In this document: piece by piece, positions 29,755-39,367 of the stretch
Position numbering within the stretch: position 1 is the first letter of the stretch
Layout: each line of letters starts with the position of its first letter
NCBI RefSeq assembly: GCF_020883495.1
Contig: NZ_CP086611.1
Location: 62,001-126,000, forward strand
DNA from: Shinella zoogloeoides
GTDB taxonomy: Bacteria; Pseudomonadota; Alphaproteobacteria; Rhizobiales; Rhizobiaceae
DNA: 64,000 nt
Direction of reading: 5' to 3'
The notes under the pieces: model-generated
What the model was told of the DNA's origin: nothing
The model's input: only the letters and a program-made list of their open reading frames with translations
Database searches by the model: none
Position numbers and translations under genes: made by a program

Positions 29755-30630
29755 ATGCGAGGTATCATGAAAACATCTCTGGAAGGTTGGGGCAGCGGGC
29801 TGCTCGGGGTCGTCATCTTCAGCGGGTCGCTGCCGGCGACGCGCGTCGCCATCGCGGATTTCTCACCGATATTCCTGACATCGGCGCGGGCGGTCATCGC
29901 CGCGCTTCTCGGCGCGGCGCTGCTTTTCGCCCTGCGCCAGCCCAAACCGTCCCGGACCGATCTCCTCTCGCTGGCCGTCGTGGCGCTCGGCGTGGTGGTC
30001 GGCTTCCCGCTGCTGACGGCGCTGGCGCTGCAATATATCACGGCCGCCCATTCCATCGTCTTCGTCGGCCTGCTGCCGCTGGCGACCGCCATTTTCGGCG
30101 TGCTGCGCGGCGGGGAGCGGCCGAAGCCGCTCTTCTGGCTCTTCTCCTGCCTCGGCAGCGCCATGGTGGTGGGCTTCGCGCTGAATTCCGGCGCGGAAAT
30201 CTCGCTTGCCGGCGATCTCCTGATGGTCGCCGCCATCATCGCCTGCGGTCTCGGTTATGCGGAGGGCGCGCAGCTTTCCCGTCGGCTCGGCGGCTGGCAG
30301 GTCATTTCCTGGGCGCTGGTGATCGCGCTGCCGCCAATGGCCGTCGTCGCGCTGGTCTCGCTTCCCGCGACCTGGGCCGGCATTACCGGCGGGGCATGGG
30401 CGGGCCTTGCCTATGTCTCCATCTTCAGCATGCTGGTCGGCTTCGTCTTCTGGTATCGCGGCCTCGCCGTTGGCGGCATTGCGGCCGTGGGGCAATTGCA
30501 GCTCCTCCAGCCCTTCTTCGGCCTGCTGCTCGCCGCCGTGCTGCTGCACGAGAAGGTCAGCCCGCTGATGATCGCCACGACGCTCGCCATCGTGCTTTGC
30601 GTTGCCGGCGCGCGAAAGTTCGCGCGCTAG
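29755..30630 (+). CDS. EamA/DMT-family transporter next to MocR regulator
   Basis: Membrane protein of about 291 residues with ten hydrophobic helices in two EamA repeats; typical stretches are SGSLPATRVAIADFSP, VFVGLLPLATAIFGVLRGGE and LQPFFGLLLAAVLLHE. The chosen ATG has GGAG 8 bases upstream; ATG at 29767 is an alternative. Such proteins export amino acids or metabolites. A MocR neighbour suggests control by an amine, amino acid or vitamin B6 compound. Confidence 0.88.
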   Translation: MRGIMKTSLEGWGSGLLGVVIFSGSLPATRVAIADFSPIFLTSARAVIAALLGAALLFALRQPKPSRTDLLSLAVVALGVVVGFPLLTALALQYITAAHSIVFVGLLPLATAIFGVLRGGERPKPLFWLFSCLGSAMVVGFALNSGAEISLAGDLLMVAAIIACGLGYAEGAQLSRRLGGWQVISWALVIALPPMAVVALVSLPATWAGITGGAWAGLAYVSIFSMLVGFVFWYRGLAVGGIAAVGQLQLLQPFFGLLLAAVLLHEKVSPLMIATTLAIVLCVAGARKFAR

Positions 30631-30680
30631 CATGGTCGACGGGGGTCCCGCGGCCGTGCCCCGCGAGACCCTGTTTTCGC

Positions 30681-32831
30681 TCAATCGCACCGCGCGAGAG
30701 TGCTTGCGCCAAGCTCCTGGCCGTTCACGATGAAGACCGAACCACCTGACTGCGTGATCGAGCTTCCCAGCCAGGGGTTCGTCTCGCAATCGCGTGGCGT
30801 GTTCTTGAGGGTGACGCTGCCGGAAAGGTCCTCCAACGGTCCCATGAGATAAATCCCGGCCTGCCTGGCATTGTCGATGACGACGTTCTCGAAGGAGATG
30901 TCGGCGACGGGGCCGGTCCAGTCGGAGCCGTAGAAGAACATGCCATATGTGCCGGCATTGGTGATCGTCACGTTCTTCAGGTCGATCCCGGAGACGGGGT
31001 TGAAGAAGATGCCGGCATTGGTCGGGCCGTCGATCTTCAGGCCATCGACGCTGACATTGGTCGTCCGGCCCACGTCTTCCAGCGTGGAGGCGGTGACCAG
31101 CATCAGGCCGTTGATGCCGCCCTTCAGCGACATGTCGGTGATCCTGACATTCGACGTCGCCTGTAGCACCACAAGGTCCATATCGCGATCCTGCGCCGTA
31201 TTGTCGATGGTCACCTTGTTCATGCTCACGCCGTCGGCCGCGACGAGCAGGATGCCCTCGCGCCGCGAGCGGGAAATCGTCACATTGTCGATCACGATGT
31301 TGCTGGCGAGATCGGTAATGACCGGCGGCCAGCCGGTATCGTCGATCGCGCTGCCGGAAAAGATGCCGTAGGTGACGCTGTCGATGGTCGTGTCGCGAAC
31401 CGTGAGGTTCTTCGTGCCGTGCGCGCTGATGGCGGCATAGGGTGCGCGGTTCGGATCGCCGACGGCGAACTCGCAGGTCGTGTTGTTCGTGCAGATGTAG
31501 AGATCGTGGATGACGCTGTTTGCGACGGTGGCGCCGTCGACGCGCGTCAGGCGGATGCCGTCATGGGCGGTGCGGGAAATGTCGACGGAGTCGATGACGA
31601 CACCGGACGTATCGGTGCTGCCGATGCCGGCAAGGCCGCCGGTGATCGCCAGCGACGAGAGCATGCTGCCGGACGCCATGGTCACCACGTCCTGCGCGGG
31701 ATTGTAGCCGGTCAGGGTCGTTGCCGCGCCCCGGTTGGTGAATGTGCCGCGTCCGCCGCTCGATGCGCCGCGCAGGGCCAGCGTCCCGCCGCCGCCCAGC
31801 AGCGTCTGGCCCTCGCCGAGCGCCAGCGAGCCGTTGAGGCCGAGATCGCCATTCGCCAGGATGAGGGCGCCGTTTCCGGCTCCGGCCATCAGGGCGTTGA
31901 TGGCGGCGGCGTTGCCGCTAGCGCCGGAAATGTTCAGCACCGTGCCCACGGTCTGCCCGTTGACGAGGAAGACGGCGTCTTCCAGCGCGCCGCTCGCGGC
32001 GACCTCGGTGCGGATGGATGCGCTTCGGCGAACGGCCTGCGTCGTTGCGTCGAACGGGTCGACCGTCTCGCCGGCGGGCGCGCCGAACGGGATGCGGACC
32101 CGCGCCATGACGCCGCCGGTCAGCTTGTCCTCGTTGTCGTAGGAAGCGCTGGCGCCGAAGGAGAATGTCGAGCCGCCGGGAAGGCCGGCGATATTGGCGA
32201 CCGTGAGTTCGGCGCGCAGCCTGCCGCCGAACATGTCGCTGACATTGCGGCCGTTGTACCAGTAGCTGCCGGCGAAGAGCTTGAGTTCGGCATTGCCATC
32301 CGGCGAGATGCCCGGAACCTTGACGCCGATTTCCGCATCCGCGCCCGCGCGGCCTTCTTCACGCGCGGCACGGAACTTCAGCGCGCCGTTGACGATCTCG
32401 CCGCGTCCGGCTCCGTCCGCCGCCTTGCTGCCGTGTTGCGGCAGATAGATGTTGGCGCGCGTTTCGAAGACGGGGCCGAGAGCTTCCGCCCCGAAGGAGA
32501 GCTGGTGGAAGTCGTTGCCGTAGCTCGATTGCAGATAATCGTAGTAGCCGTAGAAGCCGAATGTCCATTGACCCGGCGTTCCCATGCGGTAGCCCGCGCC
32601 GAGCGATCCCTGGCGGATGCCGCCCTCGACGAGCGTGCCGCTCAGGTCGAGGAAGAACGACTGGCTGTCGTCGAGGCGGAAGGGCAGCATGATGCCGAGA
32701 TCGCCTGCAGCCTCGCCGCCCAGCCATCGTCCTTCGAATTCGGTGAAGCCACGAATATCCGTGGCATGGGCGTGCGCGACCCCAACGGCCACCGCTGCTA
32801 GCGACCCGGCTAACCCTTTAACAATGTTCAT
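30681..32831 (-). CDS. Inverse-autotransporter-like outer membrane protein with beta-helix passenger
   Basis: Protein of 716 residues. Residues 1-24 form a signal peptide ending AHA. Residues about 25-265 resemble the inverse autotransporter beta-barrel of intimin/invasin proteins: alternating strands, QGSLGAGYRMGTPGQW and FGFYGYYDY. After a linker rich in Gly/Ala, residues about 340-690 form repeats of V-x-I-x-x-V-x-I type (NIVIDNVTISRSRREGILLV, NVRITDMSLKGGINGLMLV) like a right-handed parallel beta helix. There are Cys pairs in CTNNTTC and near the end. GGAG precedes the start. It is probably an exported adhesin or polysaccharide-binding protein; enzymatic activity is not evident. It is a single gene with a T/A-rich upstream region. 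Confidence 0.8.
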   Translation of the reverse strand: MNIVKGLAGSLAAVAVGVAHAHATDIRGFTEFEGRWLGGEAAGDLGIMLPFRLDDSQSFFLDLSGTLVEGGIRQGSLGAGYRMGTPGQWTFGFYGYYDYLQSSYGNDFHQLSFGAEALGPVFETRANIYLPQHGSKAADGAGRGEIVNGALKFRAAREEGRAGADAEIGVKVPGISPDGNAELKLFAGSYWYNGRNVSDMFGGRLRAELTVANIAGLPGGSTFSFGASASYDNEDKLTGGVMARVRIPFGAPAGETVDPFDATTQAVRRSASIRTEVAASGALEDAVFLVNGQTVGTVLNISGASGNAAAINALMAGAGNGALILANGDLGLNGSLALGEGQTLLGGGGTLALRGASSGGRGTFTNRGAATTLTGYNPAQDVVTMASGSMLSSLAITGGLAGIGSTDTSGVVIDSVDISRTAHDGIRLTRVDGATVANSVIHDLYICTNNTTCEFAVGDPNRAPYAAISAHGTKNLTVRDTTIDSVTYGIFSGSAIDDTGWPPVITDLASNIVIDNVTISRSRREGILLVAADGVSMNKVTIDNTAQDRDMDLVVLQATSNVRITDMSLKGGINGLMLVTASTLEDVGRTTNVSVDGLKIDGPTNAGIFFNPVSGIDLKNVTITNAGTYGMFFYGSDWTGPVADISFENVVIDNARQAGIYLMGPLEDLSGSVTLKNTPRDCETNPWLGSSITQSGGSVFIVNGQELGASTLARCD

Positions 32832-33007
32832 AAATATCTCCAGTTCGACTATCCGGGGAGCGGATGCGATGGCCGATATTATATATGACTAGAAGAGTCA
32901 ACTTTAAGAATCGAAGGCTGTGGATGACGCTTTTGAGCGGGTGCCCGGGTCGCTTTTGGAATTGCCGGGGACGGGGCGCGATCTGTCGAAGCGGGGCCGA
33001 AAAACAG

Positions 33008-33039
33008 ACGACCGCCTTCCGGGCGGGGAGGGCGGTCGT
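33008..33039 (-). terminator. Rho-independent terminator after the 61-residue gene
   Basis: ACGACCGCC and GGCGGTCGT form a 9-bp stem; on the minus strand it is followed closely by CTGTTTTT. It lies about 50 bases past the stop at 33091. Confidence 0.75.
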
Positions 33040-33090
33040 TCACTGGTTGGAAGGGGGGCAGCCAGGCGCGCGAGACGGGCTGGCGGGTTT

Positions 33091-33276
33091 TCAGTTCACC
33101 TTGCCGGCAGGCTCGTCCTGCGGGGCCGCGATGCCGGCGGCCTGCTCGCAGACTTCGACATGCCGCGCCAGCGCCTGATTGGAGAGGATGGCGCTGATCG
33201 TGGTGATGTCACGTCCCTGGTGGCGGGGCGTCTGCTGGGCTGCCTTCAGCCTTTCCAGAAGAGCTAAACGGGTCAT
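33091..33276 (-). CDS. Small protein of unknown function, 61 residues
   Basis: Not recognised. The ORF encodes a mostly helical, soluble 61-residue protein (TRLALLERLKAAQQ, then ISAILSNQALARHVEVCEQAA). It is supported by a strong ribosome-binding site AAGGAG six bases before the ATG and a rho-independent terminator downstream at 33008-33039. No signal peptide or membrane helix; one Cys. It lies downstream of minE on the same strand, separated by a palindrome, and is likely its own transcription unit. Confidence 0.6.
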   Translation of the reverse strand: MTRLALLERLKAAQQTPRHQGRDITTISAILSNQALARHVEVCEQAAGIAAPQDEPAGKVN

Positions 33277-33360
33277 GACATACTCCTTCGATAACTGGTG
33301 ATGTAATGGCCGGCTTGATGGGAGCCGGTTTGGTCTGGGTGGTCCTTCGCTTCCGGAGCG

Positions 33361-33382
33361 CCGGGCATCCGCGGATGCCCGG
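33361..33382 (-). terminator. 22-bp perfect palindrome after minE
   Basis: CCGGGCATCC-GC-GGATGCCCGG is fully palindromic and lies 20 bases past the minE stop. No T-run follows on either strand, so it may stabilise the min mRNA end or act with Rho. Confidence 0.5.
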
Positions 33383-33401
33383 ATTGAGAGACGGGTGGGT
33401 G

Positions 33402-33665
33402 TCAGGCGGCTTTCTTGCCGGCGTCGAACGGGATCTCGATGTCCACGGCGAGGGTCGAGACCTGCGCGCCGCGTTCCATCTTGATGGAAACCTTCTCGTC
33501 GTCGACCTGCATGTGCTTGGAAATCGCCTTCAGGATTTCATCGCGCAGCTTGTTGACGAGGTCCGAGTCGCCGGTGGAGGCCCGTTCGTGGGCGAGCAGC
33601 ACCTGCAGGCGCTCGCGCGCTGCCGGGGCCGACTGGTTGCGGGAGAAGAAACGGAACGGGTTCAT
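33402..33665 (-). CDS. minE: Cell division topological specificity factor MinE
   Basis: MinE stimulates MinD ATPase and sets the pole-to-pole oscillation that confines the division inhibitor. It has 87 residues, the family size, with the membrane/MinD-binding N-terminus ([20 protein letters not shown]), LLAHERAS and the dimer domain [20 protein letters not shown]. The ATG overlaps the minD stop by 4 bases. Confidence 0.96.
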   Translation of the reverse strand: MNPFRFFSRNQSAPAARERLQVLLAHERASTGDSDLVNKLRDEILKAISKHMQVDDEKVSIKMERGAQVSTLAVDIEIPFDAGKKAA

Positions 33666-34477
33666 GCCGCCTTCCTTCCGAAAATCTTGCCGAGGAAGCT
33701 GCGCTTGTCGCCTGGAACCGTGACCGGCAGGTCCTCGCCCTTGAGGCGGCGCGTGGCTTCGAAATAGGCGAGCGCCGGGGCGCTGCGGCCGTCGGCCAGC
33801 GTCACGGGGGCGCCGACGTTGGAAGCGCGCAGCACGTCCATGCTTTCCGGGATGATGCCGAGCAGCGGGATGGAGAGGATTTCCAGCACGTCGTCGACCT
33901 TCAGCATGTCGCCGCGCTCGGCGCGCACGGCGTCGTAGCGGGTCAGCAGCAGGTGCTTTTCGATGCGCTCGCCATTTTCCGCTTTCAGCGTCTTGGAATC
34001 GAGCAGGCCGATGATGCGGTCCGAGTCGCGCACCGAGGAGACTTCCGGATTGGTGACGACGATGGCGACGTCGGCGTGGCGCATGGCGAGCGTCGCGCCG
34101 CGCTCGATGCCGGCGGGGCTGTCGCAGATCACCCAGTCGAAGGCGTTCTTCAGGGCCGCGATGACCTTCTCGACGCCTTCGGGCGTGAGATTGTCCTTGT
34201 CGCGGGTCTGCGAGGCGGGCAGCAGGTAGAGCGTCTCGACGCGCTTGTCGCGGATCAGCGCCTGCGTCAGCTTGGCTTCGCCCTGGATGACGTTGACGAG
34301 GTCGTAGACGACCCGGCGCTCGGCGCCCATGACGAGGTCGAGATTGCGCAGGCCGACATCGAAGTCCACGACCACGACCTTCTCGCCGTTCTGCGCCAGC
34401 GCGGCGCCCAGTGCAGCCGACGACGTCGTCTTGCCGACGCCGCCCTTGCCCGATGTGACAACGATTACCTTGCCCAT
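33662..34477 (-). CDS. minD: Septum site-determining ATPase MinD
   Basis: Membrane-associated ATPase, 271 residues. The deviant Walker A KGGVGKT is at 11-17; further motifs are [28 protein letters not shown] and the amphipathic C-terminal helix ([10 protein letters not shown]). The start [10 protein letters not shown] was chosen; the frame is open further upstream but that would overlap minC's end. It lies 26 bases after minC. Confidence 0.97.
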   Translation of the reverse strand: MGKVIVVTSGKGGVGKTTSSAALGAALAQNGEKVVVVDFDVGLRNLDLVMGAERRVVYDLVNVIQGEAKLTQALIRDKRVETLYLLPASQTRDKDNLTPEGVEKVIAALKNAFDWVICDSPAGIERGATLAMRHADVAIVVTNPEVSSVRDSDRIIGLLDSKTLKAENGERIEKHLLLTRYDAVRAERGDMLKVDDVLEILSIPLLGIIPESMDVLRASNVGAPVTLADGRSAPALAYFEATRRLKGEDLPVTVPGDKRSFLGKIFGRKAA

Positions 34478-34503
34478 ATGTGTCTCCAGTGCGTTGGATT
34501 TCG

Positions 34504-35247
34504 TCAGCCGAGAGTCGCGGCCTTGATTGTTTCGCCTTCCAGCCAGACCTGCCCGGGCTTGCCGCGCAGCTCCGGCTCCATGTCGTCCGCCGTCTTGTAG
34601 AACCCGTCGATGGCGATCAGCTCGGCTTCCAGCTTGCGGCAAAAAATGCGCGCTGCGGCATTGCCCGTGGACCCCGCCATCGCCCGGCCGCGCAGGGGGC
34701 CGTAGACGTGGATGGAGCCGCCCGCGACGATCTCCGCGCCCGAGGCGACGGAACCGATGATGGTGACGTCGCCTTCCGGGAAGAAGATCGACTGGCCGGA
34801 ACGCACGGGCCGCGAGACGACCAGCGACGGCGTCGTCGGGACCGGCACGGCGGCGACGGGTGCCGGGTCTGCCACCGGTCTGGCGGCTTGCGCCGGTGCC
34901 GCCGGCTCGCCTTCCGGGGCCTCGATATCGCCCGCCGGGCGTCCGTCGGTCATGGCCGGCGGCATGTCGGGGCCGAGCAGGGAGGAGCGCGCGCCCTCGA
35001 TGCCCATGACGCGCACATTGCGCGCATTGAGCTGGTCGACCAGCTCGCGCAGCTCCGCGCGGTCGATATCCAGCCCTTCGACGTCCAGCACCACCGGCCG
35101 GCGAAGGAAGAAGCCGGCCGAACGGGCGGCGAGGTCGTCGAGCCGCCGCAGCCAGTCCGCGAAGGGCAGCTCCGGGGTCAGCGCAAGCGCAAGGAAGGAC
35201 CGCCCCTTGAGGCGGATCGGCCGGGGTTGAGTTAACACGTCAGTCAT
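34504..35247 (-). CDS. minC: Septum site-determining protein MinC
   Basis: Inhibitor of FtsZ ring formation, activated by MinD. It has 247 residues from [10 protein letters not shown]. The N-terminal domain contains [10 protein letters not shown]; a Pro/Ala linker (about 112-150) precedes the C-terminal beta-helix domain with [40 protein letters not shown], and [11 protein letters not shown]. An upstream in-frame Met at 35295 is less likely. Heads the minCDE operon. Confidence 0.95.
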   Translation of the reverse strand: MTDVLTQPRPIRLKGRSFLALALTPELPFADWLRRLDDLAARSAGFFLRRPVVLDVEGLDIDRAELRELVDQLNARNVRVMGIEGARSSLLGPDMPPAMTDGRPAGDIEAPEGEPAAPAQAARPVADPAPVAAVPVPTTPSLVVSRPVRSGQSIFFPEGDVTIIGSVASGAEIVAGGSIHVYGPLRGRAMAGSTGNAAARIFCRKLEAELIAIDGFYKTADDMEPELRGKPGQVWLEGETIKAATLG

Positions 35248-35486
35248 CTTGGTTAATTTTCGGTAGCCCCGGTGTAGCGGTGAAATGGTTAACAAATGGT
35301 TAATTTGCAGGTCAGGCTGGCGCGAGGCATGCCTTGCCGACGCCGATATCGGCGATCCGGCGGCAGGAGGAAACGTAGAGGTAGACGCGCCTTATTTGCC
35401 GCGCCCGGGGCGGGTGGCGGAGGCGATTTTGGCGGGGGTGATGTGGGGTGATTCGGGCACGGGAATTGGGGGGCGTGTGGAGCACT
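35248..35486. other. Intergenic region upstream of minC
   Basis: No credible gene. It must hold the minCDE promoter; the part next to minC is relatively A/T-rich (GTTAACAAATGGTTAATTTG at 35285), but no clear -35/-10 pair was identified. The left end of the RIME-like repeat begins at 35487. Confidence 0.5.
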
Positions 35487-35625
35487 GCCCCTCACCCTAG
35501 CCCTCTCCCCGCAAGCGGGGAGAGGGGACGTGCCCCACGCAACATTGGTGATTTGGGAAAACGGCGCGGCATATCCCTTCTCCCCGTTTACGGGGAGAAG
35601 GTGGCCGGCAGGCCGGATGAGGGGC
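35487..35625 (+). repeat. RIME1-like intergenic mosaic repeat, copy 1
   Basis: About 139 bp with two large palindromes: CTCTCCCCGC-AA-GCGGGGAGAG near 35500 and CTTCTCCCCG-TTTA-CGGGGAGAAG near 35579, framed by GCCCCTCACCCTA and GGATGAGGGGC. The second copy at 56875-57009 matches it in reverse orientation. The structure agrees with the rhizobial RIME1 element. It lies just downstream of putA. Confidence 0.85.
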
Positions 35626-35639
35626 CGTCCTGAAGAGAG

Positions 35640-35664
35640 TGTCGCGGCGGAACCCGCCGCGACA
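35640..35664 (-). terminator. Terminator-like hairpin after putA
   Basis: TGTCGCGGCGG, loop AAC, CCGCCGCGACA: a perfect 11-bp stem 5 bases past the putA stop. On the minus strand CTCTCTTCAGG follows, only weakly T-rich. Confidence 0.65.
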
Positions 35665-35669
35665 TAGGA

Positions 35670-38600
35670 TCAGCCGATGGCCATCAGGCTGGCATTGCCG
35701 CCGGCGGCGGCGGTGTTGATGGAGGTCGAAACCTCCTCCAGCAGCCAGTTGAGGCAATAGGCTTCCGGGTCGCTGGTCAGTTCCGCGGTGGTCGCCGCCT
35801 GCACCAGCACGAGCGGGCCGGGAAGGGCGGCGATCTTGCGGTTGACGCGCTGCACGTCTTCGGCCTCGCCCTCGACGAGCGCGCCGGCGAACGGGCTGTC
35901 CTTCGCCCAGTCCGCCGTCCACGACAGGCGGGCGGCGACGGAGGCGGGGAGGTCGGCGAGGACGGGCTTCAGCGCATCGACGCTGTCGATGACGATCTGG
36001 TTGCCCGTTGCGAGCGCCGCCGCGATCTGGCGCAGGAGGCCGTCTTCGGTCTTCGGCACGAGGAGGATGCGGCCGCGCGGATGCAGCGCATAGATGTTGC
36101 GTTCACCGACCGGGCCGGGCAGTTCCCGTTCCAGGCCGAGCGCGGAGCGGTTGGCGAAGCTGCGCGCCGTGCCGCCTTCCGCCGCCTTGCCCTTGTGGTC
36201 GAGCCAGGTGATGAAGTCGCGCAGCGCCGGGTCGGTATGCACCGAATCCTGCTGCGGCGGGACCGGGGCCTTCTGCACGAGGCGGCCGATATAGAGCGGG
36301 CCGCCGGCCTTGGGGCCTGTGCCGGAAAGGCCGCGTCCGCCGAAAGGCTGCACGCCGACGACCGCGCCGATGATATTGCGGTTGACGTAGATATTGCCGA
36401 CCTTGATGCGGCTGACGACATGCGCGATCGTCTCGTCGAGGCGCGTGTGCAGGCCGAAGGTGAGGCCGTAGCCGGAGGCGTTGATGTCGTCGATCAGCCG
36501 GTCGAGATCGGCGCGGCGGAAGCGGATGACGTGCAGCACGGGCCCGAAGACCTCGCGCTTGAGGTCGGAGAGCGTCTTCAGCTCGATGATCGTCGGCGGA
36601 ACGAAGGTGCCGTTCTCGGTGCCGGCCGGCAGCGGAAGCTGCTCGACCTTGTTGCCGAGTTCGCGCATGTGCTCGATATGCTTGACGATGCCGTCGCGGG
36701 CCTCAGCGGTGATGACCGGGCCGATATCGACATTGAGGCTGTCCGTGCGGCCGAGCGTCAGTTCTTTCAGCGCGCCCTTCAGCATGGTGAGCGTGCGGTC
36801 CGCGACGTCGTCCTGCAGGCAGAGCACGCGCAGCGCCGAGCAGCGCTGGCCGGCGCTGTCGAAGGCCGAGGCGATGACGTCGCCGACGACCTGTTCGGCA
36901 AGCGCCGAGGAATCGACGATCATGCCGTTCTGCCCGCCGGTTTCGGCGATCAGCGGGATCGGCTTGCCGGTTTGCGAAAGGCGCTCGGCAAGCTGGGCCT
37001 GGATGAGGCGGGCGACTTCCGTCGAGCCGGTGAACATGACGCCGGCCGTCTTCGACGCGCCGACAAGCGCCGCGCCGACGCGGCCTGCGCCCGGCACAAA
37101 TTGCAGCGCGCCGGCCGGAACGCCGGCTTCGTGCAGGATCTTCACGCTCTCATGGGCGATGATCGGCGTTTCCTCGGCAGGCTTTGCCAGCACGGCATTG
37201 CCGGCGACGAGTGCGGCGGCGACCTGTCCGGTGAAGATGGCGAGCGGGAAGTTCCACGGGCTGATGCAGACGATCGGGCCGAGCGGCAGATGCGCCGGGC
37301 CGAGCGTGCGGCGCGCCTGTTCGGCATAGTAGCGCAGGAAGTCGACCGCCTCGCGCACTTCGCCGATGGCATTGGCCGCCGACTTGCCGGCTTCGCGCAT
37401 GATGATGCCCATCAGCGGCTCGATGCGGGCTTCCATGAGGTCCGCCGCGCGGTCGAGGCAGGCGGCGCGCTCGGCAGGCGAGGTCGCGGCCCAGGCCGCG
37501 ACGCTGTCGGCGGCCATGGCGACGATGCGCTCGGCATGCTCCGCCTTGATCTCGGTGACGCTGCCGACGGTATCGCGGTGGTCTGCGGGGTTCAGCACGT
37601 CGCTCGTCTCGCCGGCGGTGGAGCCATCCGCCAGAAGCGGTGCGGCGTGCCACTGTTTCGCGGCGGTGCCGGCGAGCTCACCGGCAAGCTCGGCAAGGGT
37701 CGTCTCGTTGGAGAGGTCGAGGCCCTTGGAGTTCTCGCGGTTCTTGCCGAAGAGGTCGCCCGGCAGGGCGATCTGGTCGTGCTGTGCGCCGACGACGGGC
37801 ATGGCGGCGACGATATCGACCGGATCGGCGATCAGCGATTCCACCGAGACCTTGGGGTCGGAGATGCGGTTGACGAAGGAGGAGTTCGCGCCGTTCTCGA
37901 GAAGACGGCGGACGAGATAGGCCAGCAGCGTCTCATGCGTGCCGACGGGCGCGTAGATGCGGCAGGGCCGGTCCAGCTTCTCCTTGCCGACGACCTCGTC
38001 GTAGAGCGGCTCGCCCATGCCGTGCAGGCACTGGAATTCATACTTGCCGACGGAGAAATCCGGGCCGGCGAGCTGGTAGATCGTCGCAAGGCTCTGGGCG
38101 TTGTGCGTGGCGAATTGCGGGAAGACGGCATCCGGCGCGGCCAGCAGCTTGCGGGCGCAGGCGACATAGGCGACGTCGGTATAGATCTTGCGGGTATAGA
38201 CCGGGAAGCCTTCGAGACCATCGAGCTGGGCGCGCTTGATCTCGGCGTCCCAATAGGCACCCTTGACGAGGCGCACCATGACGCGCCGGCCGGAGCGGCG
38301 GGCAAGGTCGATGATGAAGTCGAGCACGAAGGGGCAGCGCTTGCCATAGGCCTGCACCACGAAGCCGAGGCCGTTCCAGCCCTTGAGGTCCTCGTCGAAG
38401 CAGAGGCCTTCAAGCAGGTCGAGCGAGAGTTCCAGACGGTCGGCTTCCTCGGCGTCGATATTGAGGCCGATATCGTAGCTCTTGGCGATGGCGGCGAGCG
38501 CCTTCACCTTCGGCAGCAATTCGCCCATGACGCGCTCGGCCTGCGCGCGGACATAACGCGGATGCAGCGCCGAGAGCTTGATGGAGATGCCGGGGCCGTC

Positions 38601-39332
38601 ATAGATGCCGCGCCCGTCCGAGGCCTTGCCGATGGCGTGGATGGCCTTCTCGTAGTCGCGGTAGTAGCGCTCGGCGTCGGCGGCCGTCGTCGCGGCTTCG
38701 CCCAGCATGTCGTAGGAATAGCGGAAGCCGCGCGCTTCGAGCGGCTTGGAGCGCTTCAGCGCCTCCTCGATGGTCTCGCCGGTGACGAACTGCTCGCCCA
38801 TCATGCGCATCGCCATGTCGACGCCGCGGCGGATGACCGGCTCGCCGGCGCGCGCGATGAGGCGCGTCAGCGCGGCGGAAAGGCCGCGGTCGTTGACGGT
38901 GGAGGTGAGCTTGCCGGTGACGACGAGGCCCCAGGTCGCGGCGTTGACGAACATCGACTTGCCGCCGCCGATATGGGAGGTCCAGTCACCCTCGGCGATC
39001 TTGTCGCGGATCAGCGCGTCGCGCGTGTCGGTGTCCGGAATGCGCAGCAGCGCTTCGGCAAGGCACATCAGCGCCACGCCTTCCTGGCTCGACAGCGAAT
39101 ATTCCTGCACCAGACCCTCGACGCCGGTGCCCTTGTGCTTGGCGCGCAGCGCCTCGATCAGCGTGCGGGCGGTGCTGCGGATGTCGTAGCGCTCGGCTTC
39201 CGTGACGCGGGCGCTAGCGACGAGCGGCGGCAGGCATTCGGTTTCCGGGCGGCGATAGGCGGCGGTGATGGCCTGGCGCAGTTCACTCTGCGGGCGGATC
39301 GGCGGGGCGAAATTGGCGAAGGGGTTCTGCAT
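35670..39332 (-). CDS. putA: Bifunctional proline dehydrogenase / glutamate-semialdehyde dehydrogenase
   Basis: Oxidises proline to glutamate with FAD and NAD at the membrane, 1220 residues. The proline dehydrogenase barrel lies about 170-480 (GPGISIKLSALHPRY, VRLVKGAYWDAEIKRAQLDG, EFQCLHGMGEPLYDEV). The aldehyde dehydrogenase lies about 560-1010 with PWNFPLAIF, ETGGQNGMIVD and catalytic Cys in FDSAGQRCSALRVLC. A C-terminal domain follows. The protein begins directly with MQNPFANFAPP, so the ribbon-helix-helix DNA-binding domain of E. coli PutA is absent; regulation fits the Lrp-type gene at 39743. Confidence 0.97.
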   Translation of the reverse strand: MQNPFANFAPPIRPQSELRQAITAAYRRPETECLPPLVASARVTEAERYDIRSTARTLIEALRAKHKGTGVEGLVQEYSLSSQEGVALMCLAEALLRIPDTDTRDALIRDKIAEGDWTSHIGGGKSMFVNAATWGLVVTGKLTSTVNDRGLSAALTRLIARAGEPVIRRGVDMAMRMMGEQFVTGETIEEALKRSKPLEARGFRYSYDMLGEAATTAADAERYYRDYEKAIHAIGKASDGRGIYDGPGISIKLSALHPRYVRAQAERVMGELLPKVKALAAIAKSYDIGLNIDAEEADRLELSLDLLEGLCFDEDLKGWNGLGFVVQAYGKRCPFVLDFIIDLARRSGRRVMVRLVKGAYWDAEIKRAQLDGLEGFPVYTRKIYTDVAYVACARKLLAAPDAVFPQFATHNAQSLATIYQLAGPDFSVGKYEFQCLHGMGEPLYDEVVGKEKLDRPCRIYAPVGTHETLLAYLVRRLLENGANSSFVNRISDPKVSVESLIADPVDIVAAMPVVGAQHDQIALPGDLFGKNRENSKGLDLSNETTLAELAGELAGTAAKQWHAAPLLADGSTAGETSDVLNPADHRDTVGSVTEIKAEHAERIVAMAADSVAAWAATSPAERAACLDRAADLMEARIEPLMGIIMREAGKSAANAIGEVREAVDFLRYYAEQARRTLGPAHLPLGPIVCISPWNFPLAIFTGQVAAALVAGNAVLAKPAEETPIIAHESVKILHEAGVPAGALQFVPGAGRVGAALVGASKTAGVMFTGSTEVARLIQAQLAERLSQTGKPIPLIAETGGQNGMIVDSSALAEQVVGDVIASAFDSAGQRCSALRVLCLQDDVADRTLTMLKGALKELTLGRTDSLNVDIGPVITAEARDGIVKHIEHMRELGNKVEQLPLPAGTENGTFVPPTIIELKTLSDLKREVFGPVLHVIRFRRADLDRLIDDINASGYGLTFGLHTRLDETIAHVVSRIKVGNIYVNRNIIGAVVGVQPFGGRGLSGTGPKAGGPLYIGRLVQKAPVPPQQDSVHTDPALRDFITWLDHKGKAAEGGTARSFANRSALGLERELPGPVGERNIYALHPRGRILLVPKTEDGLLRQIAAALATGNQIVIDSVDALKPVLADLPASVAARLSWTADWAKDSPFAGALVEGEAEDVQRVNRKIAALPGPLVLVQAATTAELTSDPEAYCLNWLLEEVSTSINTAAAGGNASLMAIG

Positions 39333-39367
39333 GGAAAGACCTATGAGACGCGGGGTTCGGTAGGAAA

